Assembly: GCF_004335975.1 (NCBI RefSeq)
Contig: NZ_PSZO01000007.1
Coordinates: 1 to 42,463 of the forward strand
Origin: Mycoplasma marinum
GTDB taxonomy: Bacteria > Bacillota_I > Bacilli_A > Mycoplasmatales > Metamycoplasmataceae
DNA: 42,463 bases
Direction of reading: 5' to 3'
The notes under the pieces are model-generated. The model did no database searches and was not told the origin of the DNA. It worked only from the letters and a program-made list of their open reading frames with translations. Positions 1 to 10,999 of this stretch are shown one piece after another. A program made the translations under genes and the position numbers. How positions within the stretch are numbered: position 1 is the stretch's first letter; every line of letters begins with the position of its first letter.

Positions 1-280
1 TAAAATATTACATCCAGATTACAACAAATTGAATATCAATTAACAGATCAATAAATATGGAAACAACTTATTTGATGCATTTATAAAATCATATGCTTTT
101 TAAATTGCCTTGTATATAGTTATTGATTTAAGATATATTTTCTTGCAACATTTATTTTTTAATTTTGTGGCACATTGCTATTAATAAATACTTTATTTTT
201 TCAGGATTATTGAGCACTTCTGTAAAATAATATCAAAAATTATTGTGTGTTTGTTGCAAACTTCAATGCAATAAATTTTA
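1..280. other. Left-flank intergenic sequence
   Basis: No gene can be supported here. On the plus strand one frame stays open from the window edge and ends with TAA at 41-43, giving a 13-residue tail (KILHPDYNKLNIN). This could be the last codons of a gene lying mostly outside the window, but it is too short to assign. The remainder is AT-rich, with stops in all frames. Confidence 0.4.
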
Positions 281-316
281 AAAAAGAGAGACAACCAATA
301 AAGTGTCTCTTTTTAA
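281..316. terminator. Intrinsic terminator of the pyruvyl transferase pseudogene
   Basis: The arms AGAGACA (287-293) and TGTCTCT (304-310) form a perfect 7-bp stem with a 10-nt loop. It is flanked by A-runs on the left and T-runs on the right, so it can act in both directions. It lies just past the stop of the minus-strand pseudogene. Confidence 0.75.
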
Positions 317-326
317 AATAACTTAT

Positions 327-1293
327 TTAGTTATTGATGAAAATTTCTTTGCTTTCCTTTATTTTAGCATCTGATATATTTATAGTATCTTGAATTCTCT
401 CTTCAATATCATTTAAATCAAGGTCAATAGAGTAATCAATAATTGGGATATTGAATGCCTTATTAATACCACCAGCTCTTTGATCTATCTTAATTGTTAC
501 AGATGGATTGTTATTGTATAGATTAAATATAGAAGCGTGAAGTCTAGAGCCAATGTAGAAGGTATTGTTTTTAGATGCAACCTCAAAAAATGAATGCAAG
601 TTTTGATCGATGATGCTTACATTTTCTTTGAATTTAACTCTTTTTACAAATGTTTCCTTTTCTGCTCGTGTTTGAATTCAAATGTAAACATTTTTATATT
701 TCTCAGAAGCTTGATTAATAATCTTTTGCACAAAATTCAAATCATCATTAGACAATGAAAAAGAAAGGATTAAACTTGAATCATCATTAGGGATACTGAC
801 TTTAAATGATTTTAATTTTCATGTTGTTGGACATGAAGTGTTTAAAACATTTTCAAAACCAATACCTTCTAATAATTTCTTTGTATGTTCATCTCTAACC
901 GAATGGTATTTAGTCTTTGAGAGCAGTTTTTTATAAAGTTTTTTTGTAAAAAAGAAAACTTTTCACCCCCATCAGAACCAACACCCATTAAAACTAATTT
1001 ATCCTTGATTTTTCTTGATTTTCAAAAACCTAATCTCACACCGGAAAATCTAAGAAAGGCAGGTTTATATTTTGTCATTATTGCCTTAGTACCTAACAAG
1101 AGTTGCATATCGATTGTGCCTGATGTTTTAATGAAGTTCTATCACTAGGCATTTTTTGTGATGTATAGAATAAAAAGTCTGTTCTAAACTTATCAAAAAC
1201 ATACTCCTTACTTAAATCAAATATAATATCATCACCCATATTTTCTGAATCATTTGAACTCTTAATAATTGTTATAAATCTATCTTTTTTCAT
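327..1293 (-). pseudogene. Polysaccharide pyruvyl transferase family protein, frameshifted
   Basis: This is a remnant of a polysaccharide pyruvyl transferase-like gene; the family adds ketal pyruvate to surface sugars. The N-terminus, from ATG at 1291-1293, has the family's early NxGDDIIF pattern. The C-terminus has GSRLHASIF followed by a conserved segment with NKAFNIP, ending in TAA at 327-329. The coding signal runs through three frames. The first ends at TAG 1093-1095. A second frame (MQLLLGTKAIMTKYK...) takes over somewhere between about 1140 and 1101. A third takes over near 960, beside a run of five C at 966-970. Each change fits loss of one base. The total (about 320 codons) is also somewhat short for the family, so an internal deletion is possible. 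TGA codons within the remnant read as Trp. Decay is likelier than phase variation, but the homopolymers leave sequencing error or slippage open. Confidence 0.72.
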
Positions 1294-1957
1294 ATTTCTC
1301 CATTTATTTATTGTTTTAGATAATAAACAAATTATATAGATACAAAAGCATAATAAATGATACTTTTTTTATAAGAAACACTCCTTAAAATTGCATTCAA
1401 ATGATATGGATTTTAAGTTAAAAAGAATTTATTTCTTTGTATTGTTGTTCAAAAATAACTTTTTCACTAATTAATTCTTGTTATTTTTTCAAGTATGAAT
1501 ACGTTAAAATATTCGCTTATCCTTATTTATAAAATGAATAACTTGTTGGGATATCATTAATTTAATCCGATTACTTTGTTATTAAAAATTGCTTCACTTG
1601 AAAATATAAAGAGTTAAATATATAAATGAATATAAATCAACTGAAAAATATGCAAATAAAATATGCATTATTTAAAACCTAAAATATAAAATAGTGCTCA
1701 TATTATATATTTCAAATATTGCATCTCATTGCGGTAATTTTCATTGTGTTTTCAAAATAATTTTAAGTAAAACTCAAATTACCTAGTAAATTTAATTAGT
1801 TTTGAAACTAAAAACCTCATTTTCTTTTTTCATTAAAAAAATTAACCTTGTTTAACTTTTATGTCTTATTACTCAAAAAAATAGAATATAGATAATTTGA
1901 GGTTCTGTAAAAAAATGTCTTATTAGTCTAAAATGATATAAAAAATTAGCATTTTTG
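1294..1957. other. AT-rich intergenic stretch with no recognisable gene
   Basis: Stops are frequent in all frames on both strands, and I recognise no protein or RNA family. An 11-base direct repeat, ATGTCTTATTA, occurs at 1861-1871 and 1915-1925. Next to a pseudogene, this looks like degraded DNA or an old insertion site, but no terminal repeats or transposase remnant could be identified. Confidence 0.4.
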
Positions 1958-1989
1958 TTGAAAAATACCGTAAAAAAGATTTGTATAAT
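1958..1989 (+). promoter_or_regulatory. Candidate promoter for the opp leader
   Basis: TATAAT at 1984-1989 is preceded by TG (1982-1983) and has a TTGAAA at 1958-1963, although the 20-nt spacer is long. Transcription would start near 1996, about 190 nt upstream of oppA and upstream of the terminator at 2095-2121. Confidence 0.45.
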
Positions 1990-2048
1990 TATTATGTTGA
2001 AAAATAAACTAACACATTTTACATAAAAGAAGAAGTTAAAGTTTAATA

Positions 2049-2125
2049 CTTGATTAAATTTAATTCAGATAATACTATTCGTTTAAATGTCGTGAAAATC
2101 AAGGTTTGTTTCCTTGATTTTTATT
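2049..2125 (+). promoter_or_regulatory. Leader with intrinsic terminator and possible antiterminator upstream of oppA
   Basis: A perfect 10-bp stem, AAAATCAAGG (2095-2104) with CCTTGATTTT (2112-2121), followed by Ts, is a strong intrinsic terminator. There is no gene upstream of it on this strand. The segment CTTGATT at 2049-2055 repeats part of the 3' arm and is complementary to AATCAAG at 2097-2103, so it could trap the 5' arm and block the terminator. This arrangement would suit attenuation of the opp operon. Alternatively, the 1996-2125 stretch could be a small terminated RNA. No known riboswitch fold was recognised. Confidence 0.5.
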
Positions 2126-2186
2126 GTTAAATATAAAGCACTAGTATTAAATTAAATTATTAATTTCTCGACGTAAGGAGGTAAAT

Positions 2187-4763
2187 ATGAATAGAAAAAT
2201 AAAGATTTCAATAGGTGTTGTAATAGCAACTGCAGTAACAGTTCCACTTGCAATTTCTATTGCTAATAATACATCAACATCATCTGTTTTTTATCAAGGA
2301 AGAAGGACATTAGTTCGTTTCCTTGATAAAACTCAAACATTTTCAGAAAATAGAAGAATTTGAGATGAAAATGTCCAATCTTCAAGTTTAGTTTCATCCA
2401 GTAGAGATTTACAATTTTATAAACCTTTAACAACAATGCCGTTTGATCAAGTAATAGATAAATCATCGGTAGTTATTGAAAATCCAGATGGTTCTTTAAA
2501 AGAAGTTAAGAAAGAAAAATCACACTATGAATTTGGTGGAGTTTCCTCAGTACAAACTGATTCAGGAAAATATGATTCATATAAAAAACTAACCGATAGC
2601 CTTAGTAAGAAAAAAACTCGGTCACTAACATTGAGAGTTAAACCTGGTATACATTATGTAAACAATCACGGTGAAGTTACAAAATATGAATACAAAGCAA
2701 TCGACATATTTTATGGATTTATGAGGGGTATTTATAATAATAAAGAAGTTCGACAACTTGGAACTATAATGGGTAAAAATCCAATGCCCCCAATAGAAAA
2801 AGATTATATGCAAAGAATATTGAATTCAGATGAATATTATGAAAATGGTGCTTTAAATCAATTAGGGTTTAATAATGGAAACGTTTATTTGAATAATCTA
2901 TATGGTATAGATTTAAAAGGAACCATTAATGCTAATACTGGTGCAAATTATGATCCTGATAAATTTACAATTAAATATACAATGGCACAAGATGCATCTA
3001 TATTGGTAAATAACTTATCACTAACAAATCAATATAATCCAATGTCTTCTCAAAAAATTTTAGAATTAAATGGAGGTCAAAAAAGTTTTGATAAACCAGG
3101 TAAATTTTTACAACTTTTAGAATTTGGTAAAACAATTAGACACGGAGAAGAGGTTGATCTTTCTCAAGAACTTACAGTTGGTAGATTTTATTTAGAATCT
3201 TACAATACTGATCCTTTAAGTAGTGGTATTGTTTTGAAAAAAAATAAACATTCTTATAAAGAAAAATGAAATAAAAATAATAAAACATTGAATAAAATAG
3301 AATACTTATTTAATGATGGTTCAGATGCCGATGTTTATGCACAAATAAGACAGCAAAGTTTCCTAAGGGATAACTCTGAATCAGTACTTAATAATAAAGT
3401 GTTGGAAAACGCTAATTTAATGAGAGTAATAAAATCTAAAAAATTTGGAACTAAGAGGAGAATAACTGAAAAGGGAATGACAAGAAGAATGATTTTTAAT
3501 CCATGATACTTTGCTTCCACAAAAAATTCAAATGCTCAATTAGATAATAATACATCAAGATTATTATTTAATACAACAAGAAAACAAATCGCAAGTGATC
3601 CAAATGCAGATATTGAATATTTCTCAGGTAGAGGAAGAATATTTAGATCACTATTGAATGCTTCAATAAATTTATTCGGAATTTCCAAACAATGGTTAGA
3701 GGGTTCTGAACTTGTTAAAGTTGCCCAAGGTTATAAACAAGGGCTAAAATTCAATACTGGTGTTCCGATTACAGAAGAATGAAAAAAACATCCAAGAACA
3801 GGATTATCTCACGGTATTTCGAAAGATGTAGATCAAATGAATTGATACATTAAAAACAATACTAAATCCTCAAATGAATTTTTAAAACCAACAGAGGATA
3901 AATATAAAGCAGTTAAAGAAGGGTGAGCTAAATTTATTAAAGATTCTAAAAAAGAATTAGGTATAAAAGGAGATTTTGTTTTTCCTTTAATTGATTTTAA
4001 AGCAACAGATAAGGTTGATACGCCGAATACAAGAAATGCTTATAATAAAACACTTAATTATTTGAATAATTTAACAAAGGGGACAGGTATTTCATTCAAA
4101 GAATTTATACCAACAAGCGATAAAAGCCTTAATGCTAATAATAAGACCAAAACGGCCCCACTTGTTTATATTGGTGCGGGTGCTGATTATGATTCAAGTA
4201 TTTCATTAACTCAACAATTGTTATCAGCAACATATGGAGCATCGGTACTTTATAACGCTTTAAAAGAAGCATATATTTCCGGTCCTAATTATAACGTTAG
4301 GGTATTTGATAATTCAGATCAAAATAAATGAAACTTAACAAAAACTATTTCCATTAAAGACTTTGTCGACTTTATGAAAAGTGATAAAGAAAATTACACT
4401 CACGCATTAGATAAAAAACTCTTAAAACAAACAAATTTAAAGGATTGAATGACATTTAGAACTGGTGAAGATTTTGATAATAAAAATATCGGTTTAGCAT
4501 TAAATGAAATCGATAATGCTGCTCAAAAATTCTTCTTCCAAAAATCAAGTGATGAAAATATTGTTAGAAAATATACAAACTTGATGGCAAGTTATGCAAT
4601 TACTGATAAGTTAGCTTTTGGAGATAAAACAAATGCTTCATTAGGTACACAACCTAATGCAACAATACAAACAAAAGAAATCTATATGGCACCATGATTA
4701 CATATTGCACAATCTTCTGATTGTGGAGAAATAATCAATATTGTGGATTCATACGTAGATTAA
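2187..4763 (+). CDS. oppA: OppA-like oligopeptide ABC transporter substrate-binding protein
   Basis: This is an 858-aa extracytoplasmic protein at the head of an opp operon, expected to capture peptides for OppBC. The assignment rests mainly on position and size; sequence similarity to OppA families is not obvious by eye. The start at 2187 has a very strong SD (AAGGAGG, 2175-2181). The N-terminus is lysine-rich followed by a hydrophobic segment (about residues 8-26), but there is no cysteine near it, so the usual mycoplasma lipobox is missing. It would be membrane-anchored by an uncleaved signal or released. Several in-frame TGA codons read as Trp. The single visible Cys lies near the C-terminus (SSDCGE). 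oppB follows after 13 nt. Confidence 0.78.
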
Positions 4764-4776
4764 GAAAGGTAAAAAA

Positions 4777-5856
4777 ATGACAAAATATATACTTAAAAGA
4801 CTAATACTAGCTCTTATCACATTAATAATTGCATTGACAATTACCTTCTTTCTATTAAGGTTAATTAATCGTGAACCAACTGCAATTACAAACGAGATTT
4901 CGAAACTACAATCTAATGCAAAGCACACTTCTCAAAAAGATATAAGAGAACTAGTTTATCAAAAATACAATTACCATCCGGAATGAAATATTTTTAAAGC
5001 ATTTGGTAATTATATTTCAGGAATTTTCCATAACGATTTTGGTTTTTATTATAAGAAACCATTGAATACAATTCCACATCAATTTGCAAAACCACTTAAA
5101 TACACTTTCTTAGTTGCGGGTACTGGTTTCCTATTCGGAACAATACTAGGTGTAACATTCGGTATTGTTGCAGGTTATAAAAGAGGTAGATGACCAGATA
5201 TTGCTTTAAATATTTTCGCTACTTTATTCGTTGCTATACCTTCATTCGTTTTAGCAGCTATATTAGTTCTTACAGCTAATAAAACAGGTTGACCTACACA
5301 ATTCTTATCACCTGAATTAGCAGGTGGAACATGAAAAATGATGAAAACTTTATTATTACCAATTTTAATTATTACTCTTTTCTCATTTGCAACAATTACA
5401 TACTATATACGTAATGAAGTTGTAGAAGTTTTAAAAAGTGATTATGTTTCAACAGCAAGATCAAAAGGTATAAAAGAAACAGATATTTTCTTCAGACATG
5501 TTATGAGAAACATTTCAATACCAGCTGTTACAATAATCCTTCCAAGATTTATTTTTATAATAATGGGTTCATTAATAATCGAGTTATTCTTTAATGTACC
5601 GGGTACAGCACATATATTTGGTACAGCGGTTATTAATTATGAATATAACATAATCATGTTCTCGATACTTTTCTTTGCATCACTATCGTTACTATTAAAT
5701 ATCATGATGGATGTTCTATATACGATACTTGATCCTAGAATAAAACTTGCAGAAAAAAGTCAATTTTCAATTTTAGAAAGATTGAAAAAGAATTATAAAA
5801 GAAGAAAATATGCGTTAGAAATACGCAAAGAAAAAGGAGGTGTAAAAAATGAATAA
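4777..5856 (+). CDS. oppB: Oligopeptide ABC transporter permease OppB
   Basis: A 359-aa integral membrane permease forming half of the Opp channel. The first membrane segment is at about residues 8-28 (ILALITLIIALTITFFLLRL), followed by an extracytoplasmic stretch and then a block of hydrophobic segments. The EAA loop that contacts the ATPases is visible in the second half (SDYVSTARSKGIKETDIF). The C-terminus is basic and cytoplasmic. SD AAGAAAGG lies just before the ATG. The stop overlaps the oppC start by 8 nt, indicating translational coupling. Trp codons are TGA. Confidence 0.93.
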
Positions 5857-7045
5857 AATTGAAACACTTGATGGCGAATATAATTTGCCAATATTAAATA
5901 AAAAATGATTTAATTCAATAAGTGCTGAAGAGTATGAAAAGAAATCACAAAAAAATATGATTTATGGAAAACAAAGTAAAGTTTGAAAAGATGTTATTAA
6001 AAGATTCTTTAAAAATAAATGAAATATAGTTGCATTATCCGTGCTTTCCTTAATTATTCTTTTCTTAATATTCGGAGGATTGCTCACTAGACACCCAAAT
6101 TCTGGAGCAGTTTCCAAGTCATCACTTTCACACATTAAATTCCTTGGACCTGATTTCACTACACACACAAGAAAAGTTACAGGTACACTATCTTTTATAA
6201 AGAATTCTGTTGACGGGAGTATTAAATATATCCCACCTACAGGAGGCGCCAAGATAGGAACGTTACAAGGTGATAATGGAATAATTATTTCCTCAGTATT
6301 TGATAATGCAGACCCACTAAAACCAGTGTGAAATATTGAATATAAAAATCCAAATTACGTTAGTACACCATTAGGAACAGACTCAATTGGTATTTCAGTA
6401 TTTTCAAGATTAGTTGCATCTTCTAGATTCTCAATAGGATTAGCTGTTCTTGTTACAACTATCGAATCTATTATTGGTACAACAATCGGTTTATACCTTG
6501 GTTACAATGCAGGTAAATGATTAGATACATACTTTATGCGTATAGTAGAAGTTTTCACAACTATACCTGCGACATTATTAATAACAATTTTAATAATGAT
6601 ACTTGGCAGGGGGTTTGGTTCAATTCTTTTGGCATTAATAATCATTGGTTGAACTGCCCCAGTATATGTTGCAAGAATGTTTACAATTAAAGTTAAAGAT
6701 TCTGAGTTTATTAAAGCATCACAGTCTATTGGTGCAACACAAAATAAAATTATTTTTAAACACATATTACCAAATGTTTTTGGTAGAGTTATAGTTTCAT
6801 TTGTTCACAGAATTCCAGCTGTAATCTTCATTGAAGCATTCTTGGTATTCTTGGGACTTAAAATTGGTGGCGATGCCCACAACACTCTTGGTAACTTGTT
6901 GGAAGAATCTCGTAAAATAGATGCCATGACAAGTAATCCATATTTCTTAATATCTGCAGCTTCTGTTGTATTACTATTTACACTATCTCTACAAATTATT
7001 TCAAATGGTCTGCGTGATTCATTTGATGCGAAAGTGAGTTCTTAA
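5849..7045 (+). CDS. oppC: Oligopeptide ABC transporter permease OppC
   Basis: A 398-aa second permease of the Opp channel. It has a cytoplasmic N-terminal region of about 60 residues, a first membrane segment (NIVALSVLSLIILFLIFGGL), a long extracytoplasmic loop, then a five-segment permease domain. The EAA loop is KDSEFIKASQSIGATQNKI. The start ATG at 5849 is preceded by AAAAAGGAGG inside the end of oppB. The stop TAA shares one base with the oppD ATG (TAATG). The loop after the first membrane segment (about residues 80-165) is long for OppC, as is common in mycoplasmas. Confidence 0.93.
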
Positions 7046-8421
7046 TGCTTAAAAAAGATTATATAAATTTTGCTAAGGAAAATAATTGAAAAATTGATTC
7101 TTCTCTTAAAAAGGCTGAACTAAAAAATATTTTAATTATTAAATCTAGACAAAAGTTCAATGAAAGAACAACTCTCAAAAAAATACGTTTTGTCTTGGAA
7201 TTATTAGACATTCAATTAACTGAAAAAATAAGCAAAAAAGAAATGCTATTGTTATTAAAGGATGAACCAAGAGAAAATAAGAAAGAATTTTTTGATATTA
7301 AAAGTATTAAAGGTCTTAAAAAAGAAAGAAATGAAGAACCTGTAATATCAGTTAAAAATTTAACTGTTGCTTTTAGAAATACAAATAGTAGAAAACAAAT
7401 AGTAGAAATTATAAGAAATATTTCCTTTGATGTATATAGAGGAGAGATATTAGGTTTTATTGGTGAATCTGGTTCAGGTAAATCAGTTACAGCCAAGTCA
7501 TTATTCGGTATGAATGTAAATTCATTTTCGAAGGCAAAATCACTAAAAATAGACAATATTGAAATGGTAAAAGAAGGAACAGACCAATTGATTAGAAGAA
7601 ATTCTGAGTGAAGAAAGATTAGGGGAAAGAAAATTTCATACATACCTCAAAACCCTATGACTTCATTAAATCCAACTATGAAAATTGGTAAACAAATTAT
7701 GGAAGTTCTAGACACAAAAGAAGAATATAGGAAAAAAACTGAACGTGAAAAGAAAACTATTATTATAGATTTACTTGAAAAGTTTGGTATTTCCAATGCA
7801 AAAGAAAGAATTACATTATATCCACATGAATTTTCAGGTGGTATGAGACAAAGGGTTGTTATTGCAATGTCAGTTATTTCAAAACCTGATGTAATTATCG
7901 CTGATGAACCTACAACTGCTCTTGATCCAACAATTCAAGCTTCAGTTTTAAGCTTATTCAAAGTTATTTCAAAAGAATATAACATTGCAATAATCTTAGT
8001 TTCTCATGATATTTCAGTAATATCAACTTTATGCGATCATGTTAATGTGTTTTATGCAGGTAGAATAATTGAGACTGCGCCTAAATATGAATTATTCACT
8101 GATTCAAGGCATCCATATACATGAGCATTATTATCTTCAATGCCTGAATCAAATGATGGCTCTACAGAACTTTATACATTAGATGGTACACCACCAAACT
8201 TTGCTTCATTACCACCTGGAGATCCATTTTCAGTTCGTAACAAATATGCTTTAGAAATCGATTTTAAAGAGGAACCACCTTTAATAAAAGTGGGCAACAA
8301 TTCAAATCATTATGCCGCAACTTGATTGTTGCATCCTGAAGCTAAAAAAGTTAAAAGACCACAACAAGTTGAAGTTATCGCAAGACAAGTAAGGGAGGAT
8401 TTCAAAAATGGAAAACAATAA
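7045..8421 (+). CDS. oppD: Oligopeptide ABC transporter ATP-binding protein OppD
   Basis: A 458-aa ATPase that powers peptide import with OppF. After a lysine-rich N-terminal extension of about 98 residues, the ABC domain shows Walker A GESGSGKS at about 140, the Q-loop IPQNPMTSLNP, the signature FSGGMRQR at about 263, Walker B VIIADEP with D287/E288, and the H-loop LVSHD. The C-terminal oligopeptide-transporter domain is present (HPYTWALLSSMP, then LPPGDPFSVRNKY), but the cysteines usual in this segment (PxGCxFxxRC in related proteins) are absent, so no iron-sulfur cluster is expected. It starts by a 1-nt overlap with oppC and ends 14 nt inside oppF. Confidence 0.93.
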
Positions 8422-10750
8422 AAATATATTAGAAGTTAAAAAATTAAATAAAGTGTTTCCTCAGAAGGGGTCTTTACTGCTTGCTGTTGATGGCGCTGGT
8501 TTTAGCCTTAAAAAGGGAGAAACGATTGGTCTAATTGGTGAATCCGGTTCTGGTAAAACCACAATCGGAAGAACAATAATTAGATTGCATAAACCAACAT
8601 CAGGAAGGATTTTAATTGATGGGGTAGATGTTGCATCTAAAAAACTTACAAAAGATGAAATTTATACACTAAGAAGTAATGTTCAGATGATTTTTCAAGA
8701 TCCTTATTCATCATTGAATGAGCAAAAGAATATTATGAACATTGTCTCAGAACCAATAAAAACCTTGAAGTTAGACCAAAAATATATAACTGATTTATAT
8801 AAAGATAGTGACAAGATTTATCACTTCTTTGGATATCAATTAGAAGATTATTATAGTAATAGAATATTTAGGTTTAGAAAGTTTGCAAATAAGATTGCAA
8901 ATGAGGCATATGATGATATCTTCAAAAGTATTAATGAGATTCAATTTAACAAAAAAACAAAAATTGAGAATTCAAAATTGCTACTTAGCACTTTCTTTGG
9001 TTGAAAAGAAAAAGCTAATCATCAAATTGTTAATAGGATGCTTTCTATTCCGAATGAAATATTTGGGATGTGAGAAAATTATCGTAAAAGAGTTCAAGAA
9101 GGTGACTTAGAACTTAGTTTAGAAAAAAACTTACTAGAATCAATGAATGCTTATGAAGATGCTTTGGAGCGTTCAAAACATTCGAAGAAATGCATACAAT
9201 TAAATAAAGAACTTAAAAAGTTAGAGCAAGAAGAGGAAGCTTTAGAAACATTCACTAAAAACCTCAACAAACAATCTTCAAAAAGTTTTGAAAATGCTAT
9301 TTCAGAATGAAAAAATAATGCAAAAATAAAATTAATTAGTGCTAAAAAAACTGAAACTTTTGGCGAGTTCAACTTTATATTTTTAGATTACTTAATCTCA
9401 AGAAAAATTAATAAGATAATTAAAAAAATCCAAGAAGAAAAAAATCTTATTAATGATGCATTCCCAGAGATGGTTCATGAACTTTATGAAGCATTTAAAT
9501 TGGAATTGAAAGATAAGTTTAACGAATACAAGAATGTCAATGATAAATCTATAAAAACTGAAATTAAAAATATTAACCAACTAAGTGTTAAAATTACAAA
9601 AATATCTGATGATTTTATTGAAAAAGCATCTATTAAAAATGCAGAATTAGATAAATATATTTATAAGAAATTCTTAGAAGATGCATCAATCCTAAAAATT
9701 GAAACATTACAGATTTTAAAAGACAAAATCATTGCAAAAAAAGCAGAATTAGAAGAAGAATCAAAGGTTGAGAAAAACTTAATTTCTCCAAAAGAAGTTG
9801 AATTATTAAAGCAAAAATATGAAGAGGCTGCAAGGATTGATCGTGAAGATTTAGAAAAATATAAAAAAGAGCGTGTAATAAGAGTTGCAAAAGAAGAAGC
9901 TGAAAGAAAGAAAATTCTTGAAGATCAGAACAAATTTTTATTAGAAAATAATAAAAAATCTGAAATACTACTTCAAGATAAATTCAAAGAAATACTTGCT
10001 CTAAATATAGATAATTTTGAAAGTTTTTCTTCACTAAAATCAGATTCTAATTTAAAAAAATGATTTGAAAAAGAAATCAAAAAATATAATTCAAACATTA
10101 ACTCAATCGATCAAGAAATAAAACGTAACCAAAAAGACTTAGATATTATACAAAAGTTCATATTTAATACTTTAAGTTCAAAAAGAAAAATTAAAAAATT
10201 ATTAGTAAAAAATAGAGTATTTAAGGCACTTGAAGATTCTGGATTGACAAAGGCACATGCATTTAGATATCCACACGAATTTTCGGGTGGTATGAGGCAA
10301 AGAGTTGGTATAGCTAGAGCTATTATTGCAGAACCAAAAATTATAATTGCTGATGAGCCAATTGCTGCACTTGACCTATCAATTCAAGCACAAATAGTTA
10401 ATATGCTTAAAAAATTACAAAAAAGAGATAATATGTCCATGATATTTATCGCTCATGATTTATCAATGGTTAAATATATATCAGATAAGATTTTAATAAT
10501 CCATTTAGGAAAAATTGTTGAATTTGGTAAAACTGAAGAAATATTCGAAAATCCAATTCATCCATATACTAAAAACTTAATAAGTTCAATGCCTGACATA
10601 GCTAAAATTTCAAATGGTTTTGAAGAAAATAATTTCAAGGCAACATATTTAGACAAATATAGTTCCCTAAATTCTCCTGAATACCATAAAATATCTTCTA
10701 CACATGAAGTATTAGCAGATCAAGAGCAAATAAAAACTTGAACAAAATAA
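8408..10750 (+). CDS. oppF: Oligopeptide ABC transporter ATP-binding protein OppF with a large helical insertion
   Basis: A 780-aa ATPase, more than twice the usual OppF length of about 320. Residues 1-115 carry Walker A GESGSGKT (about 44-51) and the Q-loop MIFQDPYSSLNEQ. The signature FSGGMRQRVGIARA only appears at about 625, then Walker B IIIADEPIAALD and the H-loop FIAHD. The roughly 480 residues between are rich in Lys, Glu, Leu and Ile and look like long alpha-helical coiled coils, for example around 9100-10200. The reading frame is continuous with TGA as Trp, so this is one gene, not two. Mycoplasma OppF proteins are known to be long (M. pneumoniae OppF is about 850 aa). What the insert does is unknown. 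The SD is in the oppD tail (AGGGAGGA), and the gene is followed by a terminator. Confidence 0.9.
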
Positions 10751-10758
10751 AAACTTAG

Positions 10759-10791
10759 TCAATACCTACAATATTTGGTATTGATTTTTTT
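10759..10791 (+). terminator. Terminator of the opp operon
   Basis: The perfect 8-bp stem TCAATACC (10759-10766) with GGTATTGA (10777-10784) is followed directly by seven Ts. It lies just past the oppF stop, ending the operon. Confidence 0.9.
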
Positions 10792-10862
10792 ATCTTTTTT
10801 TATGCTTAATAAGTCATTTTAAATAATTGAAAAATACCTTTCTTTATATTCATTTAAAACAT

Positions 10863-10868
10863 TTGACA
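10863..10868 (+). promoter_or_regulatory. Possible -35 element for the helicase operon
   Basis: A perfect TTGACA sits 131 nt upstream of the helicase start. The -10 at the expected distance is poor (TAAGGT-like). A TA-rich alternative, TATATAA, occurs further down at about 10912-10930. The exact promoter is therefore unresolved. Confidence 0.3.
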
Positions 10869-10999
10869 GTACTATGTGGTAAAGTTAAGGTAAGTTACAA
10901 GATGTGAATTTTATATATAAGTATATATACCTTCAAAAATCTTATGAAAAAAAGCATAATAGTCACTGTTAAAACTATTAATATAAGAAAGCAGAATAA

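Noticed and set aside
1294-2090. Insertion-sequence remnant in the left flank
   Set aside because: There is an 11-bp direct repeat and degraded sequence, but no terminal inverted repeats or transposase motifs could be identified.
7212-7643. Long open frame on the minus strand opposite oppD
   Set aside because: It is the antisense shadow of a clear ABC ATPase domain, with no SD and a composition dominated by Phe, Leu and Ser.
9470-10063. A separate coiled-coil gene inside oppF
   Set aside because: The frame is continuous with oppF before and after, the breaks are TGA Trp codons, and the ABC signature and Walker B downstream lack a Walker A of their own.
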